Source: an uncultured Aquimarina sp.
GTDB taxonomy: Bacteria > Bacteroidota > Bacteroidia > Flavobacteriales > Flavobacteriaceae
Direction of reading: 5' to 3'
NCBI RefSeq assembly: GCF_947495315.1
Contig: NZ_CANLYD010000001.1
Location: 496,001-560,000, forward strand
Length of the DNA stretch: 64,000 nt
The first letter of the stretch is position 1. Each line of letters starts with the position of its first letter. Below are positions 27,941-35,790 of this stretch, piece after piece. A program made the position numbers and the translations under genes. The notes under the pieces are model-generated. The model did not search any database. It was not told where the DNA came from and saw nothing but the letters and a program-made list of their open reading frames with translations.

Positions 27941-30900
27941 TTAGAATTTTATATCTAATCCAAGAGCAAGCTGACGTTGTACTGGCGTAACTCCTCTTTG
28001 ATAGCCTCTGATTAAAACATTATTATCAACAGTAGTATTACCTTCTGGGTTGTTACCTAGATAATCATCTGCAGCTCTATACCATAAGTTTTGTCCCGAG
28101 AGGTAAACCCTCATTTTCTCTAAACCTATCCTATTTGCAGCAGTAGTAGGGATAGAGTATCCGAGTACCACTTCTCTTAAGGATATATAAGATGCATCTT
28201 GTACTGCATAATCTGTTTCTAACCATGGAACACCTATTCTAATTCCGGGTCTACTTGCAGGGATATTCTCGTTAAACCATTGATCTTCGGCATATGTTGT
28301 TCCGTAGCGGGCAACTTCATTATAGAAGGCTTCACCCCAAACTACTTCACCTCCTTGAGATCCTTGAAAAGAAAAGTTAAGATCTATATTTCCGTAGGTA
28401 AACGTATTAGTGAATCCCCAAATAAAATCAGGAAATGGATCACCAATGACAGTTCTGTCATCTTCGTTAATGATTCCATCACCATTAACATCTACTCTTT
28501 TGAGTCCTCCTACAGCATCTGTAATACCACTAGGGTTATTTGCTAAATCTTCTGCAGTTTGAAAAATACCATCTGTACGATATCCGTAGAACTGAATATA
28601 CGGTTCTCCTACACGAGTAATATACTGATCCGTTCGTTCTCCATTATTAATTGATCTCTCAGAACCACCAAAGGAAATAAGCTTATTTTCATTAAAAGAG
28701 ATATTAGCATTTCCTTGCCATTTCAGTTTACCTCTTCCAAGATTTGTAGATAAGTCAAATTCCCAACCAGAATTCTGAACTTTTCCAATATTGTTCCACT
28801 GTTCGTCAAAACCAGTTGAATTAGAAATTTGTTGTCTTAATAAAAGTTTTTCTGATAATTTATAGTAGTAATCTACTGTAAGGTTTACAGCACCATTGAA
28901 AAACCCCAGATCAATACCATTGTTAAATTCTGTATTCGTTTCCCAGGTTATATCTGGATTTCCTTGTAAAAAGTCAACTTCACCTTGTCCTGTGGTAACG
29001 TTACCAGTGTTTCCTAAACTATAGTTACTGAAATCTACTATGGTTGGTGCTAAGAAGTCAAATAGAGCAGGAGCAGACCCACTAATACCCCAACTAGATC
29101 TTAACTTCAGGTTATTTACTGTGTTACCAATACTGTTTTTCCAAAAGTTTTCATTAGCTACATTCCAACCGATTGAAACAGATGGGAAAACTCCGTATTT
29201 ATTGTTTTTTCCGAACTTATTAAAGCCATCCGCCCTTCCTGCTAGCGAAATTAAATAACGATCTCTATAGGCATAATTAATTCTTGCTAAATAAGACGAT
29301 AATATGGTCTCATCTTTTAGGGTAAATGTGTTATCTAGATCTATAATAGTTCCTCCGTTAAGAGTTGTGATGGTTTCATCATCAAAGTTGGTTATTCTAA
29401 GGTTGCTAAGACGCTCTGATGTATTCTCGTAGGTAATACCGAATAACAATCCAAGATCATGTCCATTAAAATCTCTATTATAAGTTAATGTATTCTCATT
29501 AATATATTTAACAGTAAGTTGATCTGCTAAAATTCCTTCAGTTTCTCCATCTCGATCACCATCGGATCCGAAAAATTCTTCTCCAGTACGATATCTTACG
29601 TAACCACCTAATGAAGATCTTAATGTAAGTCCTTTAGCAATTTTCCATTTAACAGAACCATTAGCTAATAATCTATATTCAAAACGATTACGTCTACTAG
29701 ACTCTTGTCTAGAGATAGGATTAAAGTTCGATGAAGACCATAGATTTTCTATATTCCCAGTGTTTTCCGTTTGACCGGTTACAGGGTCTATATAGTCAAA
29801 ATTAAGATTTCTAAAATGTAATGCGTGCGCATAACTTCCTACAGGTTGTCCCGTTAAATCAGAAGTATATTGATTATGTCTAACAGGAATCCAAGTTTCA
29901 TATCTTCCAGTATCCGTGAAATTGATAGAAGATCTTCTGGTAAGTGTATAAGAAGGGTTAATTTTTAAATCAAAACTTAAGTTATCTGATAATTTAGATT
30001 TAAGTCTTGCAGATAGATTTAATCTTTCTAAATCGTTATCTTTTCTAAGGCCTTCATCATAAATATAATTTGCAGATATCAAGTAGTTAGTTCTAGTTCC
30101 TCCTCCATACACATTTAGCTGATAATTATCAATTCTAGCGGGGTTTCTTAATGCTTCATCCTGCCAGTTAGTAGGCCCACCAATATTCTGTGCGATAGTT
30201 CTTTTTCCTATTTGCACATTATCATAGTTTATAAAGTTAGGTTCTCTATTTTCTTGCTGAGCATTAAAGTTTTCTACTAATTGATCTCTATTTCTATCTA
30301 AGTCAGAGAATTGAATTGCATCTAAGATGTCAATACTTCTTGCAGCTTGTTTGAAACCAGATAATGATTTAAACTCAAACGAAGTTTTTTCAGATTTTCC
30401 TTGTTTAGTAGTTACGAGGATAACACCATTAGCACCTCTGGATCCATATATTGCGGTAGAACTCGCATCTTTTAAAACTTCTATGGATTCTATCGTACTA
30501 GGATTAATGAACTGAAGACCATCATCAAAAGGAAATCCATCTACTACAACCAATGGTGCTGAACTAAGGCTAATAGAACCAATACCTCTTACTATTATTT
30601 CAGGTTCGTCACCCACGTTACCACTGGTGTTTCTGATTTGAACTCCGGCAATTTTACCTTTGATACTATTGGATACGTCGGAGTAAGGTAGTTCATCAAG
30701 GTTTTTGTTTTCTAATTTGGATACAGAAGCTGTTAAACTAGATTTTTTCTGAACCCCATAACCAATAACTACGACCTGTTCAAGTACAGAAGCTTCTTCT
30801 TCCAGAGCCACATCAATTTTTGTTTGATTGTCAATAGATATAGTTATTGTTTTCTTTCCAGTAAAAGAAAATGAAACTACATCTCCTTTCTTTACTTTAA

Positions 30901-31090
30901 GCTGGTATAATCCATCAAAATCTGTGGTCGTCCCAGCATTTGACCCCAATATCAGTACATTAACACCTGGTATTGGAATTCCGTCTTCTTGGGAAGTAAC
31001 AGTTCCTTCTAACGTTATGCCATCTTGAGCAAGCACTGTACAATGATATAGAACAATCATTAGGATTGTTATAATCTTTTTTAAATACAT
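27941..31090 (-). CDS. SusC/RagA TonB-dependent outer-membrane transporter
   Basis: A 1049-residue SusC-type transporter. The signal peptide ends near CTVLAQD (residue 22), then a carboxypeptidase-regulatory-like domain (GTVTSQEDGIPIPGVNVL), a plug domain with the family motifs VVVIGYGVQKK, IEVLKDASSTAIYGSRGANGVI and a 22-strand barrel ending in LALGLDIKF with terminal Phe. It imports alginate oligomers with the SusD partner, driven by TonB. It is the first gene of the alginate operon. No copy of the GntR operator and no clear -7 box is seen in the 327 bp upstream. Confidence 0.95.
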   Translation of the reverse strand: MYLKKIITILMIVLYHCTVLAQDGITLEGTVTSQEDGIPIPGVNVLILGSNAGTTTDFDGLYQLKVKKGDVVSFSFTGKKTITISIDNQTKIDVALEEEASVLEQVVVIGYGVQKKSSLTASVSKLENKNLDELPYSDVSNSIKGKIAGVQIRNTSGNVGDEPEIIVRGIGSISLSSAPLVVVDGFPFDDGLQFINPSTIESIEVLKDASSTAIYGSRGANGVILVTTKQGKSEKTSFEFKSLSGFKQAARSIDILDAIQFSDLDRNRDQLVENFNAQQENREPNFINYDNVQIGKRTIAQNIGGPTNWQDEALRNPARIDNYQLNVYGGGTRTNYLISANYIYDEGLRKDNDLERLNLSARLKSKLSDNLSFDLKINPSYTLTRRSSINFTDTGRYETWIPVRHNQYTSDLTGQPVGSYAHALHFRNLNFDYIDPVTGQTENTGNIENLWSSSNFNPISRQESSRRNRFEYRLLANGSVKWKIAKGLTLRSSLGGYVRYRTGEEFFGSDGDRDGETEGILADQLTVKYINENTLTYNRDFNGHDLGLLFGITYENTSERLSNLRITNFDDETITTLNGGTIIDLDNTFTLKDETILSSYLARINYAYRDRYLISLAGRADGFNKFGKNNKYGVFPSVSIGWNVANENFWKNSIGNTVNNLKLRSSWGISGSAPALFDFLAPTIVDFSNYSLGNTGNVTTGQGEVDFLQGNPDITWETNTEFNNGIDLGFFNGAVNLTVDYYYKLSEKLLLRQQISNSTGFDEQWNNIGKVQNSGWEFDLSTNLGRGKLKWQGNANISFNENKLISFGGSERSINNGERTDQYITRVGEPYIQFYGYRTDGIFQTAEDLANNPSGITDAVGGLKRVDVNGDGIINEDDRTVIGDPFPDFIWGFTNTFTYGNIDLNFSFQGSQGGEVVWGEAFYNEVARYGTTYAEDQWFNENIPASRPGIRIGVPWLETDYAVQDASYISLREVVLGYSIPTTAANRIGLEKMRVYLSGQNLWYRAADDYLGNNPEGNTTVDNNVLIRGYQRGVTPVQRQLALGLDIKF

Positions 31091-31241
31091 AAGTAATTAT
31101 TTTTTTGTTTTAGAATGCTTTAGTTTAAATAACTAATAGGTTCATTTTCGATTTAAAAGCAAAACTTGATTTTAATAATTACTTATTTTCAAACAAAGCC
31201 TCAAAAAAACAATAAATCGAAGTGCGTTTATGTATTTTTCT

Positions 31242-31249
31242 TATCTTTG
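31242..31249 (+). promoter_or_regulatory. -7 box of a divergent small transcript
   Basis: TATCTTTG is a full match to TAnnTTTG on the plus strand, facing away from susC. No TTG is seen at the usual upstream spacing. Confidence 0.5.
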
Positions 31250-31254
31250 TTATA

Positions 31255-31350
31255 ATCTATCTATAAGCAATTATAGTCTAAATTTTACTTGTTAAACTAA
31301 GTAAATTTTCGAAAATCAAGGGATTAGTGTGGTAGCTGTCCCTTTTTTTT
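31255..31350 (+). ncRNA. Candidate small RNA between susC and the GntR gene
   Basis: A stretch of about 95 nt has a -7 box just before it (31242-31249). It opens with a hairpin CTATAA-GCAA-TTATAG at 31261-31276 with a GNRA loop, then a short ATTTTCGAAAAT element, and ends in a terminator. There is no ORF of note. It is divergent from susC. In Bacteroides, several PULs are known to carry small RNAs next to susC, so it may tune this locus. The 5' end is estimated. The rest of the 327-bp gap shows nothing else. Confidence 0.5.
31318..31350 (+). terminator. Rho-independent terminator, ending the candidate small RNA
   Basis: AAGGGA / TCCCTT (6 bp) with a 15-nt loop is followed by a run of eight T. 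The T run is on the plus strand only, although both flanking genes run leftward, so it must end a plus-strand transcript. Confidence 0.65.
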
Positions 31351-31417
31351 GTTTCTTTTTTTGTTACATATTCGATTGGTATTAGAATTATTTCCCTTGG
31401 TTTTTTATTAATTACTC

Positions 31418-32131
31418 TTAATCATAACAAAATTTATATAAATCTTTAAAGTGTTCTTCTAGTTTTGCAACTGCTCTATCCGGATCTTTGTCGATTATAG
31501 CGTCAATTATAGATTGATGTTCTTTTATTAATAAATGATTTTCATCTTTATTACACACTTTGTTAGCAACAAAACGAGTAATAATTTCTGGTGTGATTAC
31601 TAACATTAATGAATTGATGACACTGTTACCACTAGCTTCCGATAGTTTAAGATGGAACATTAGATCTTCCTCTACAGCATTTAAACCGTTTATTGCTTTT
31701 TCACTATAGGCTTCGTGTGCAGCTTGTATTTGACGTAGATGCTCATCTGATCTCCTTGTTGCTGCTAATCTTACAGCATTTGTTTCCAGTATTAATCTGG
31801 TTTCTACTAAAGATTTAAAATCAGGCTCCTGTAATTGTAAAATATCGGTCATCATTCCATTAAGTGCAGTTACACCTATATTTGATACTCTTGTCCCACT
31901 TTGGGGATATTTTTTAACCAATCCATAAAATTCTAACCTTTGTATAGCCTGACGCAATTGATTACGACTTACTCCTAGCTTTTCAGCCAGAATTCTTTCA
32001 GCTGGAAGCTTATCACCAGGTTCAAGTTGCTTAGAAACAATTAATTCCCTAATTTTAGAGATAATTATTTCTTCGGAACCCTTTTTTGGATTGGATATAA
32101 CATCCATTTCCTTTTCTATTTTAATATTCAT
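31418..32131 (-). CDS. FadR-subfamily GntR transcriptional regulator
   Basis: A 237-residue regulator. The N-terminal winged helix (about 20-90) has LEPGDKLPAERILAEKLGVSRNQLRQAIQRLE, split here as the typical GntR recognition segment. The C-terminal all-helical FCD domain (about 105-230) has the metal or ligand-binding pattern, with TRLILETNAVRLAA and FHLKLSEASGN. In Zobellia a GntR-family repressor (AusR) at the equivalent place controls alginate use and responds to an alginate-derived metabolite. Here the protein probably binds the double palindromes at its own promoter and at the T9SS gene, so it is likely self-regulated. Confidence 0.9.
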   Translation of the reverse strand: MNIKIEKEMDVISNPKKGSEEIIISKIRELIVSKQLEPGDKLPAERILAEKLGVSRNQLRQAIQRLEFYGLVKKYPQSGTRVSNIGVTALNGMMTDILQLQEPDFKSLVETRLILETNAVRLAATRRSDEHLRQIQAAHEAYSEKAINGLNAVEEDLMFHLKLSEASGNSVINSLMLVITPEIITRFVANKVCNKDENHLLIKEHQSIIDAIIDKDPDRAVAKLEEHFKDLYKFCYD

Positions 32132-32151
32132 ATACTGGGTTTGATTTTAAC

Positions 32152-32174
32152 TGGTTGACCAATCTGGTTAACCA
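32152..32174. promoter_or_regulatory. Operator: double palindrome at the GntR promoter
   Basis: TGGTTGACCA (32152-32161) and TGGTTAACCA (32165-32174) lie 13 bp apart, centre to centre, as at 15697-15719. The site abuts the -7 box and covers the expected start of transcription, which fits autorepression. Confidence 0.72.
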
Positions 32175-32203
32175 AAAGTATTGTTTTTTTTTATTTTCAC
32201 AAA
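32173..32203 (-). promoter_or_regulatory. Promoter of the GntR gene
   Basis: On the minus strand, TTTG (32203-32200), 19 bp, then TACTTTTG (32180-32173), a full match to the Bacteroidota -33/-7 consensus. The operator lies just downstream. Confidence 0.7.
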
Positions 32204-32288
32204 ATTTATATGTTAAAAAGATTAAGAAAGTTCAAAAAAGTCATATTTTTTTAATCAAATACGTATTCTAAATCCTTTTCGTATTGTG

Positions 32289-32315
32289 AAAAGTATACGT
32301 AAGACGTATACTTTT
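32289..32315. repeat. Perfect 12-bp inverted repeat
   Basis: AAAAGTATACGT / ACGTATACTTTT with a 3-nt AAG loop. It could be a terminator hairpin (T4 on either strand) or an operator. It stands alone in the 32132-32564 region between the GntR gene and the arg leader. Apart from the GntR promoter and operator, nothing else is recognised there. Confidence 0.5.
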
Positions 32316-32564
32316 AATGATCAATACCATATTTTATTATATTAATGATATTGTTTCTTTTTTTACCTAATCATTCCTTTTTACCGTTAAAAATAACAAA
32401 AAATGTTCTTCTATATTGGTTATTTAAATGGAAGGTAATTAGTAAAATGTAATTTTTCATGTCATTTTCTTAGGGTTTTTCTGAAATTTTGGTTTAGTTT
32501 TTACGAAAATGATAATTATGTAATATTGTTGGTTTTTAATTTCTATGTAGAGGCTTTTTTTATG

Positions 32565-32572
32565 TAATTTTG
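32565..32572 (+). promoter_or_regulatory. -7 box of the arginine operon leader
   Basis: TAATTTTG matches TAnnTTTG. Transcription would start near 32578, about 45 nt before the leader ORF. No well-spaced -33 element is seen. Confidence 0.55.
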
Positions 32573-32589
32573 TACTATCTAGTTAACGA

Positions 32590-32860
32590 AAGGGGCTACG
32601 GCCGACGATTTAGAGTTACTATTATGAAAACGGCAAATTTTATTTTTATAGAAGTTAAAGTTCAGTTCTTGAACGGATCAGTTGATACCAATATATCTAC
32701 ACGCCGCTTTCGTCGCCCCTTGGGGGTCTAAAATCATTCTGAAGTAGGTGCGTCCTGCTTCCCCTAGAAAATATTCCTTTTTCGATTTAGTAAGTATTCT
32801 TTTAGTTGATACCATGTATATCTGTATATAATCATAGATACTGAACTTTACTAAACTCGA
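32590..32860 (+). promoter_or_regulatory. Arginine operon leader region (attenuator-like)
   Basis: This leader has competing complementary stretches. AAGGGGC (32590-32596) pairs with GCCCCTT (32715-32721), which overlaps the Arg codons of the leader ORF. TAAAGTTCAGT (32656-32666) is perfectly complementary to 32840-32850 (11 bp). A compact hairpin, GAAGTAGG / CCTGCTTC with a 5-nt loop (32741-32761), follows the stop codon. AGTTGATACCA is repeated at 32680-32690 and 32804-32814. No textbook T-run terminator was found, so control may act through Rho, translation start or an imperfect terminator. The remainder up to 32995 has an AT-rich hairpin near 32903-32954 and no gene. Confidence 0.6.
32624..32731 (+). 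CDS. Arginine-rich leader peptide of the arg operon
   Basis: A 35-residue ORF upstream of the arginine biosynthesis genes. It contains T-R-R-F-R-R-P at residues 26-32, with Arg codons CGC CGC, then TTT, then CGT CGC. The neighbouring genes mostly use AGA, so four CGN codons in five is unusual. This is the layout of ribosome-mediated attenuation: when charged tRNA-Arg is low, the ribosome stalls at these codons and changes folding of the leader RNA. The stop TAA at 32729 sits between two pairing segments. No similarity to any protein domain is seen. The leader function is an inference from position, codon content and RNA pairing. Confidence 0.72.
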   Translation: MKTANFIFIEVKVQFLNGSVDTNISTRRFRRPLGV

Positions 32861-32995
32861 ATCTTTCCAGGAATTTTACCATTTTAAATTTTAAGTAGTT
32901 ACACTTTTTAATAACGGTGAATCAATGACTCATTATTATTAAAAGTAAAAATAACGAATTACATCTGACCTGTATAGGGTAATAGAAAAGAACAG

Positions 32996-33637
32996 ATGAA
33001 AGATATAGAAATCATAATCGCTACAAGAGATCATCTTACATATGCTCGGGAAATATGTAATGTTATATCAGACTCTGCAAAAGTTAGAGGGACTGGTATA
33101 GCTAAACGTACTCCAGAGTATATAAAAACCAAGATTAGAAATGGAAATGCAATTATAGCTTTATGTCAAGGTAAGTTTGCTGGCTTCTGTTATATAGAAG
33201 TTTGGGGACATGAAAAATATGTAGCGCATTCTGGTCTTATTGTACATCCGGATTACAGGAATCAAGGATTAGCAAAGAAAATTAAAGAGTTCACGTTTAA
33301 TTATTCTTTGCAAAAGTATCCTCTTTCTAAGGTTTTTGGAATTACAACTGGATTAGCTGTAATGAAGATAAATTCAGACTTAGGGTATAAACCGGTTACT
33401 TTTTCGGAACTAACTGACGATCCCAAATTTTGGGCGGGCTGTAAAACCTGTACTAATTATGATATTCTGACTACTAAAGATCATAAAATGTGTCTTTGTA
33501 CTGGAATGTTGTACGATCCAGCTAATGGAGTAAGAAAAAAAGAAAAGTGGTACAACAAAAAAGTACTAAAAAGATTAAAAAAAATAAAACAAACAATGCT
33601 TACAAGCAATAAACAATTGTTGTTATGGAAAAAGTAG
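32996..33637 (+). CDS. GNAT acetyltransferase, candidate N-acyl-glutamate synthase
   Basis: A 213-residue GNAT-fold protein. The acyl-CoA-binding motif is LIVHPDYRNQGLAKKIKEF (about 80-98, the R/Q-x-x-G-x-G/A type). The C-terminal part has a Cys-rich patch (CKTC at 144-147, later CLC), possibly a zinc site. As first gene of the arg operon it is the likely enzyme for acylation of glutamate, the first arginine step, replacing classical ArgA. Whether the acyl group is acetyl or succinyl is open. It overlaps argG by 13 nt. Confidence 0.8.
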   Translation: MKDIEIIIATRDHLTYAREICNVISDSAKVRGTGIAKRTPEYIKTKIRNGNAIIALCQGKFAGFCYIEVWGHEKYVAHSGLIVHPDYRNQGLAKKIKEFTFNYSLQKYPLSKVFGITTGLAVMKINSDLGYKPVTFSELTDDPKFWAGCKTCTNYDILTTKDHKMCLCTGMLYDPANGVRKKEKWYNKKVLKRLKKIKQTMLTSNKQLLLWKK

Positions 33638-34815
33638 TAGTAGCATATAGTGGAGGTTTAGATACATCCTACTGCGTAAAATATCTTATTCACGAAAAAA
33701 AACTTGAGGTTCATACGATATTGGTAAATACCGGTGGTTTTTCTGATGAAGAATTAGAACATACGGAAAAAAGAGCTTACGAGTTAGGAAGCACTTCTCA
33801 TGTGAATAAAACAATATTAAATGAGTTTTATGAAAAAGCAATTAAATATTTGATTTTTGGTAATGTTCTAAAGAATAATACATATCCATTGTCAGTGAGT
33901 GCGGAAAGGATTTTTCAGGCGATTGAAGTTATTAATTATGCGAAGAAAGTAGGAGCAAAATATATAGCACACGGAAGCACTGGTGCAGGAAATGATCAGA
34001 TTAGATTTGATGTGATTTTTCAGACGTTGGCTCCCGAAATTGAAATTATTACTCCGATAAGAGATTTAAAATTATCTCGACAAGCAGAAGTTGAGTTTCT
34101 CAAAAAACACGGAGTGGATTACAGTTGGGAAAAAGCTCAATATTCTATTAATAAAGGAATTTGGGGAACTAGTGTAGGAGGAAAAGAGACGTTAACATCT
34201 CATAATTCTTTGCCAGAAGATGCATATCCAAGCCAACTTCAAAAAGAGAAAGAAGAAACCATCACACTGAATTTTGAAAAAGGAGAATTAGTAGGTTTAG
34301 ATGGGATCAAGGATACTCCTGTGAAAAATATTCAGAAACTGGAAGAACTAGCAAGTGCCTTTGCTATCGGTAGAGATATTCATGTCGGCGATACCATTAT
34401 AGGAATAAAAGGAAGAGTGGGATTTGAGGCCGCAGCTCCATTAGTAATTATAAAAGCGCATCATTTATTAGAAAAACATGTATTAACCAAGTGGCAACAA
34501 TATTGGAAAGAGCAATTAGCAAATTGGTATGGTATGTTATTACACGAAGGTAATTATCTGGATCCCGTGATGAGAAATATCGAGGTATTTCTAGACGACT
34601 CTCAGAAGTCAGTGACAGGTGATGTTATAGTAAAGTTGAAACCATATCATTTTAATTTGGTAGGAATCGAATCAGAATTTGATATGATGAAATCAGATTT
34701 TGGTCAATATGGCGAAATGAACAATTCATGGACCTCGGATGACGCTAAAGGCTTTATCAAAATCTACGGGAATGCAAACAAAATATATCATAATGTAAAT
34801 CCAAGCGAATCATGA
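33625..34815 (+). CDS. argG: Argininosuccinate synthase
   Basis: A 396-residue enzyme that joins citrulline and aspartate with ATP. The N-terminal PP-loop VVVAYSGGLDTSYC (residues 4-17) binds ATP. AHGSTGAGNDQIRF (about 115-128) and the SINKGIWGTSVGG stretch (about 173-185) are family signatures. Length matches the usual 395-405. It overlaps the GNAT gene by 13 nt and argC by 4 nt, so translation is tightly coupled. Confidence 0.95.
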   Translation: MEKVVVAYSGGLDTSYCVKYLIHEKKLEVHTILVNTGGFSDEELEHTEKRAYELGSTSHVNKTILNEFYEKAIKYLIFGNVLKNNTYPLSVSAERIFQAIEVINYAKKVGAKYIAHGSTGAGNDQIRFDVIFQTLAPEIEIITPIRDLKLSRQAEVEFLKKHGVDYSWEKAQYSINKGIWGTSVGGKETLTSHNSLPEDAYPSQLQKEKEETITLNFEKGELVGLDGIKDTPVKNIQKLEELASAFAIGRDIHVGDTIIGIKGRVGFEAAAPLVIIKAHHLLEKHVLTKWQQYWKEQLANWYGMLLHEGNYLDPVMRNIEVFLDDSQKSVTGDVIVKLKPYHFNLVGIESEFDMMKSDFGQYGEMNNSWTSDDAKGFIKIYGNANKIYHNVNPSES

Positions 34816-35789
34816 TAAAAGTTGGAATTATAGGAGGATCGGGATATACAGCTGGAGAATTACTAAGATTATTAGTTAACCATCCGCAGGTAGCGTTGGA
34901 TTTTGTATACAGCACTACGAATGCTGGTGTTTCGATTAGTAAACAACATGTAGATTTAATAGGAGATATAGATCTTTCGTTTACGGATACTATTAATCCT
35001 GATGTGGATGTTTTATTTCTATGTCTTGGACATGGTAGATCAAAAACGTTTTTGGAAACACATACTTTTTCTGATGATACCAAGATCATAGACTTGGGTA
35101 ACGATTTCAGATTAGAAAATGATCAAAATTTCTTGGAAAGAGATTTTGTCTATGGCTTACCTGAATTACAAAAAGAAAAGATTCAATCAGCTCAGAATAT
35201 TGCGAATCCTGGATGTTTTGCTACTGCAATCCAGTTAGGATTATTGCCGTTGGCTTCAGCAGGAAAGTTAATTGATTCAATTCATGTGAATGCTACAACC
35301 GGAAGTACTGGAGCAGGAGTAATGCCAGGCGGCACTACACATTTTAGTTGGAGAGATAACAACTTTTCTAGCTATAAAGTGTTTACGCATCAACATCTTG
35401 GTGAGATCAATCAGAGTATTCAGCAATTACAGAATGATTTTGATACTCCTATTTTCTTTATACCTAATAGAGGTAATTTTAGTAAAGGTATTTATGCTAC
35501 AATGTATACTAAATATGATGGATCAGAAAAGGAGGCAAAAGAGTTGTACAGTTCTTTCTATAAAGATGCAAAATTTACAGTAGTATCTGATTCAGCAATT
35601 CACCTTAAACAAGTAGTAAATACAAATAAATGTATTCTCCATATCAGTAAAGAGAACGGAATGTTATTAATCACTTCAGTGATCGATAATTTAATTAAAG
35701 GAGCTTCCGGTCAAGCTATTCACAATATGAACTTGATGTTTGGAATAGAAGAAAAAACAGGATTAGAATTAAAAGCAAGCGCATTTTAA
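34812..35789 (+). CDS. argC: N-acyl-gamma-glutamyl-phosphate reductase
   Basis: A 325-residue NADPH-dependent reductase of arginine synthesis. The N-terminal Rossmann motif is VGIIGGSGYTAGELLRLL (4-21). The catalytic cysteine is C135 in NPGCFAT, and a conserved His lies in the HQHLGEI motif. Start overlaps the argG stop by 4 nt (ATGA) and proC follows after 1 bp. Confidence 0.95.
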   Translation: MIKVGIIGGSGYTAGELLRLLVNHPQVALDFVYSTTNAGVSISKQHVDLIGDIDLSFTDTINPDVDVLFLCLGHGRSKTFLETHTFSDDTKIIDLGNDFRLENDQNFLERDFVYGLPELQKEKIQSAQNIANPGCFATAIQLGLLPLASAGKLIDSIHVNATTGSTGAGVMPGGTTHFSWRDNNFSSYKVFTHQHLGEINQSIQQLQNDFDTPIFFIPNRGNFSKGIYATMYTKYDGSEKEAKELYSSFYKDAKFTVVSDSAIHLKQVVNTNKCILHISKENGMLLITSVIDNLIKGASGQAIHNMNLMFGIEEKTGLELKASAF

Positions 35790-35790
35790 G

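Noticed and set aside
31091..31241. Promoter for susC
   Set aside because: No TAnnTTTG box was found on the minus strand in this stretch, so I did not list one, although a promoter must exist nearby.
32590..32860. Possible tmRNA or other structured RNA gene, suggested by the GGGGCTACGGCCGACG start
   Set aside because: No tag reading frame ending in AA, no tRNA-like end with CCA, and the GC-rich part is explained by the leader ORF with Arg codons and its pairing segments.
32903..32954. AT-rich hairpin before the GNAT gene as attenuator terminator
   Set aside because: The stem is imperfect and AT-only, and no T run follows it. It is mentioned within the leader region but not called as a terminator.
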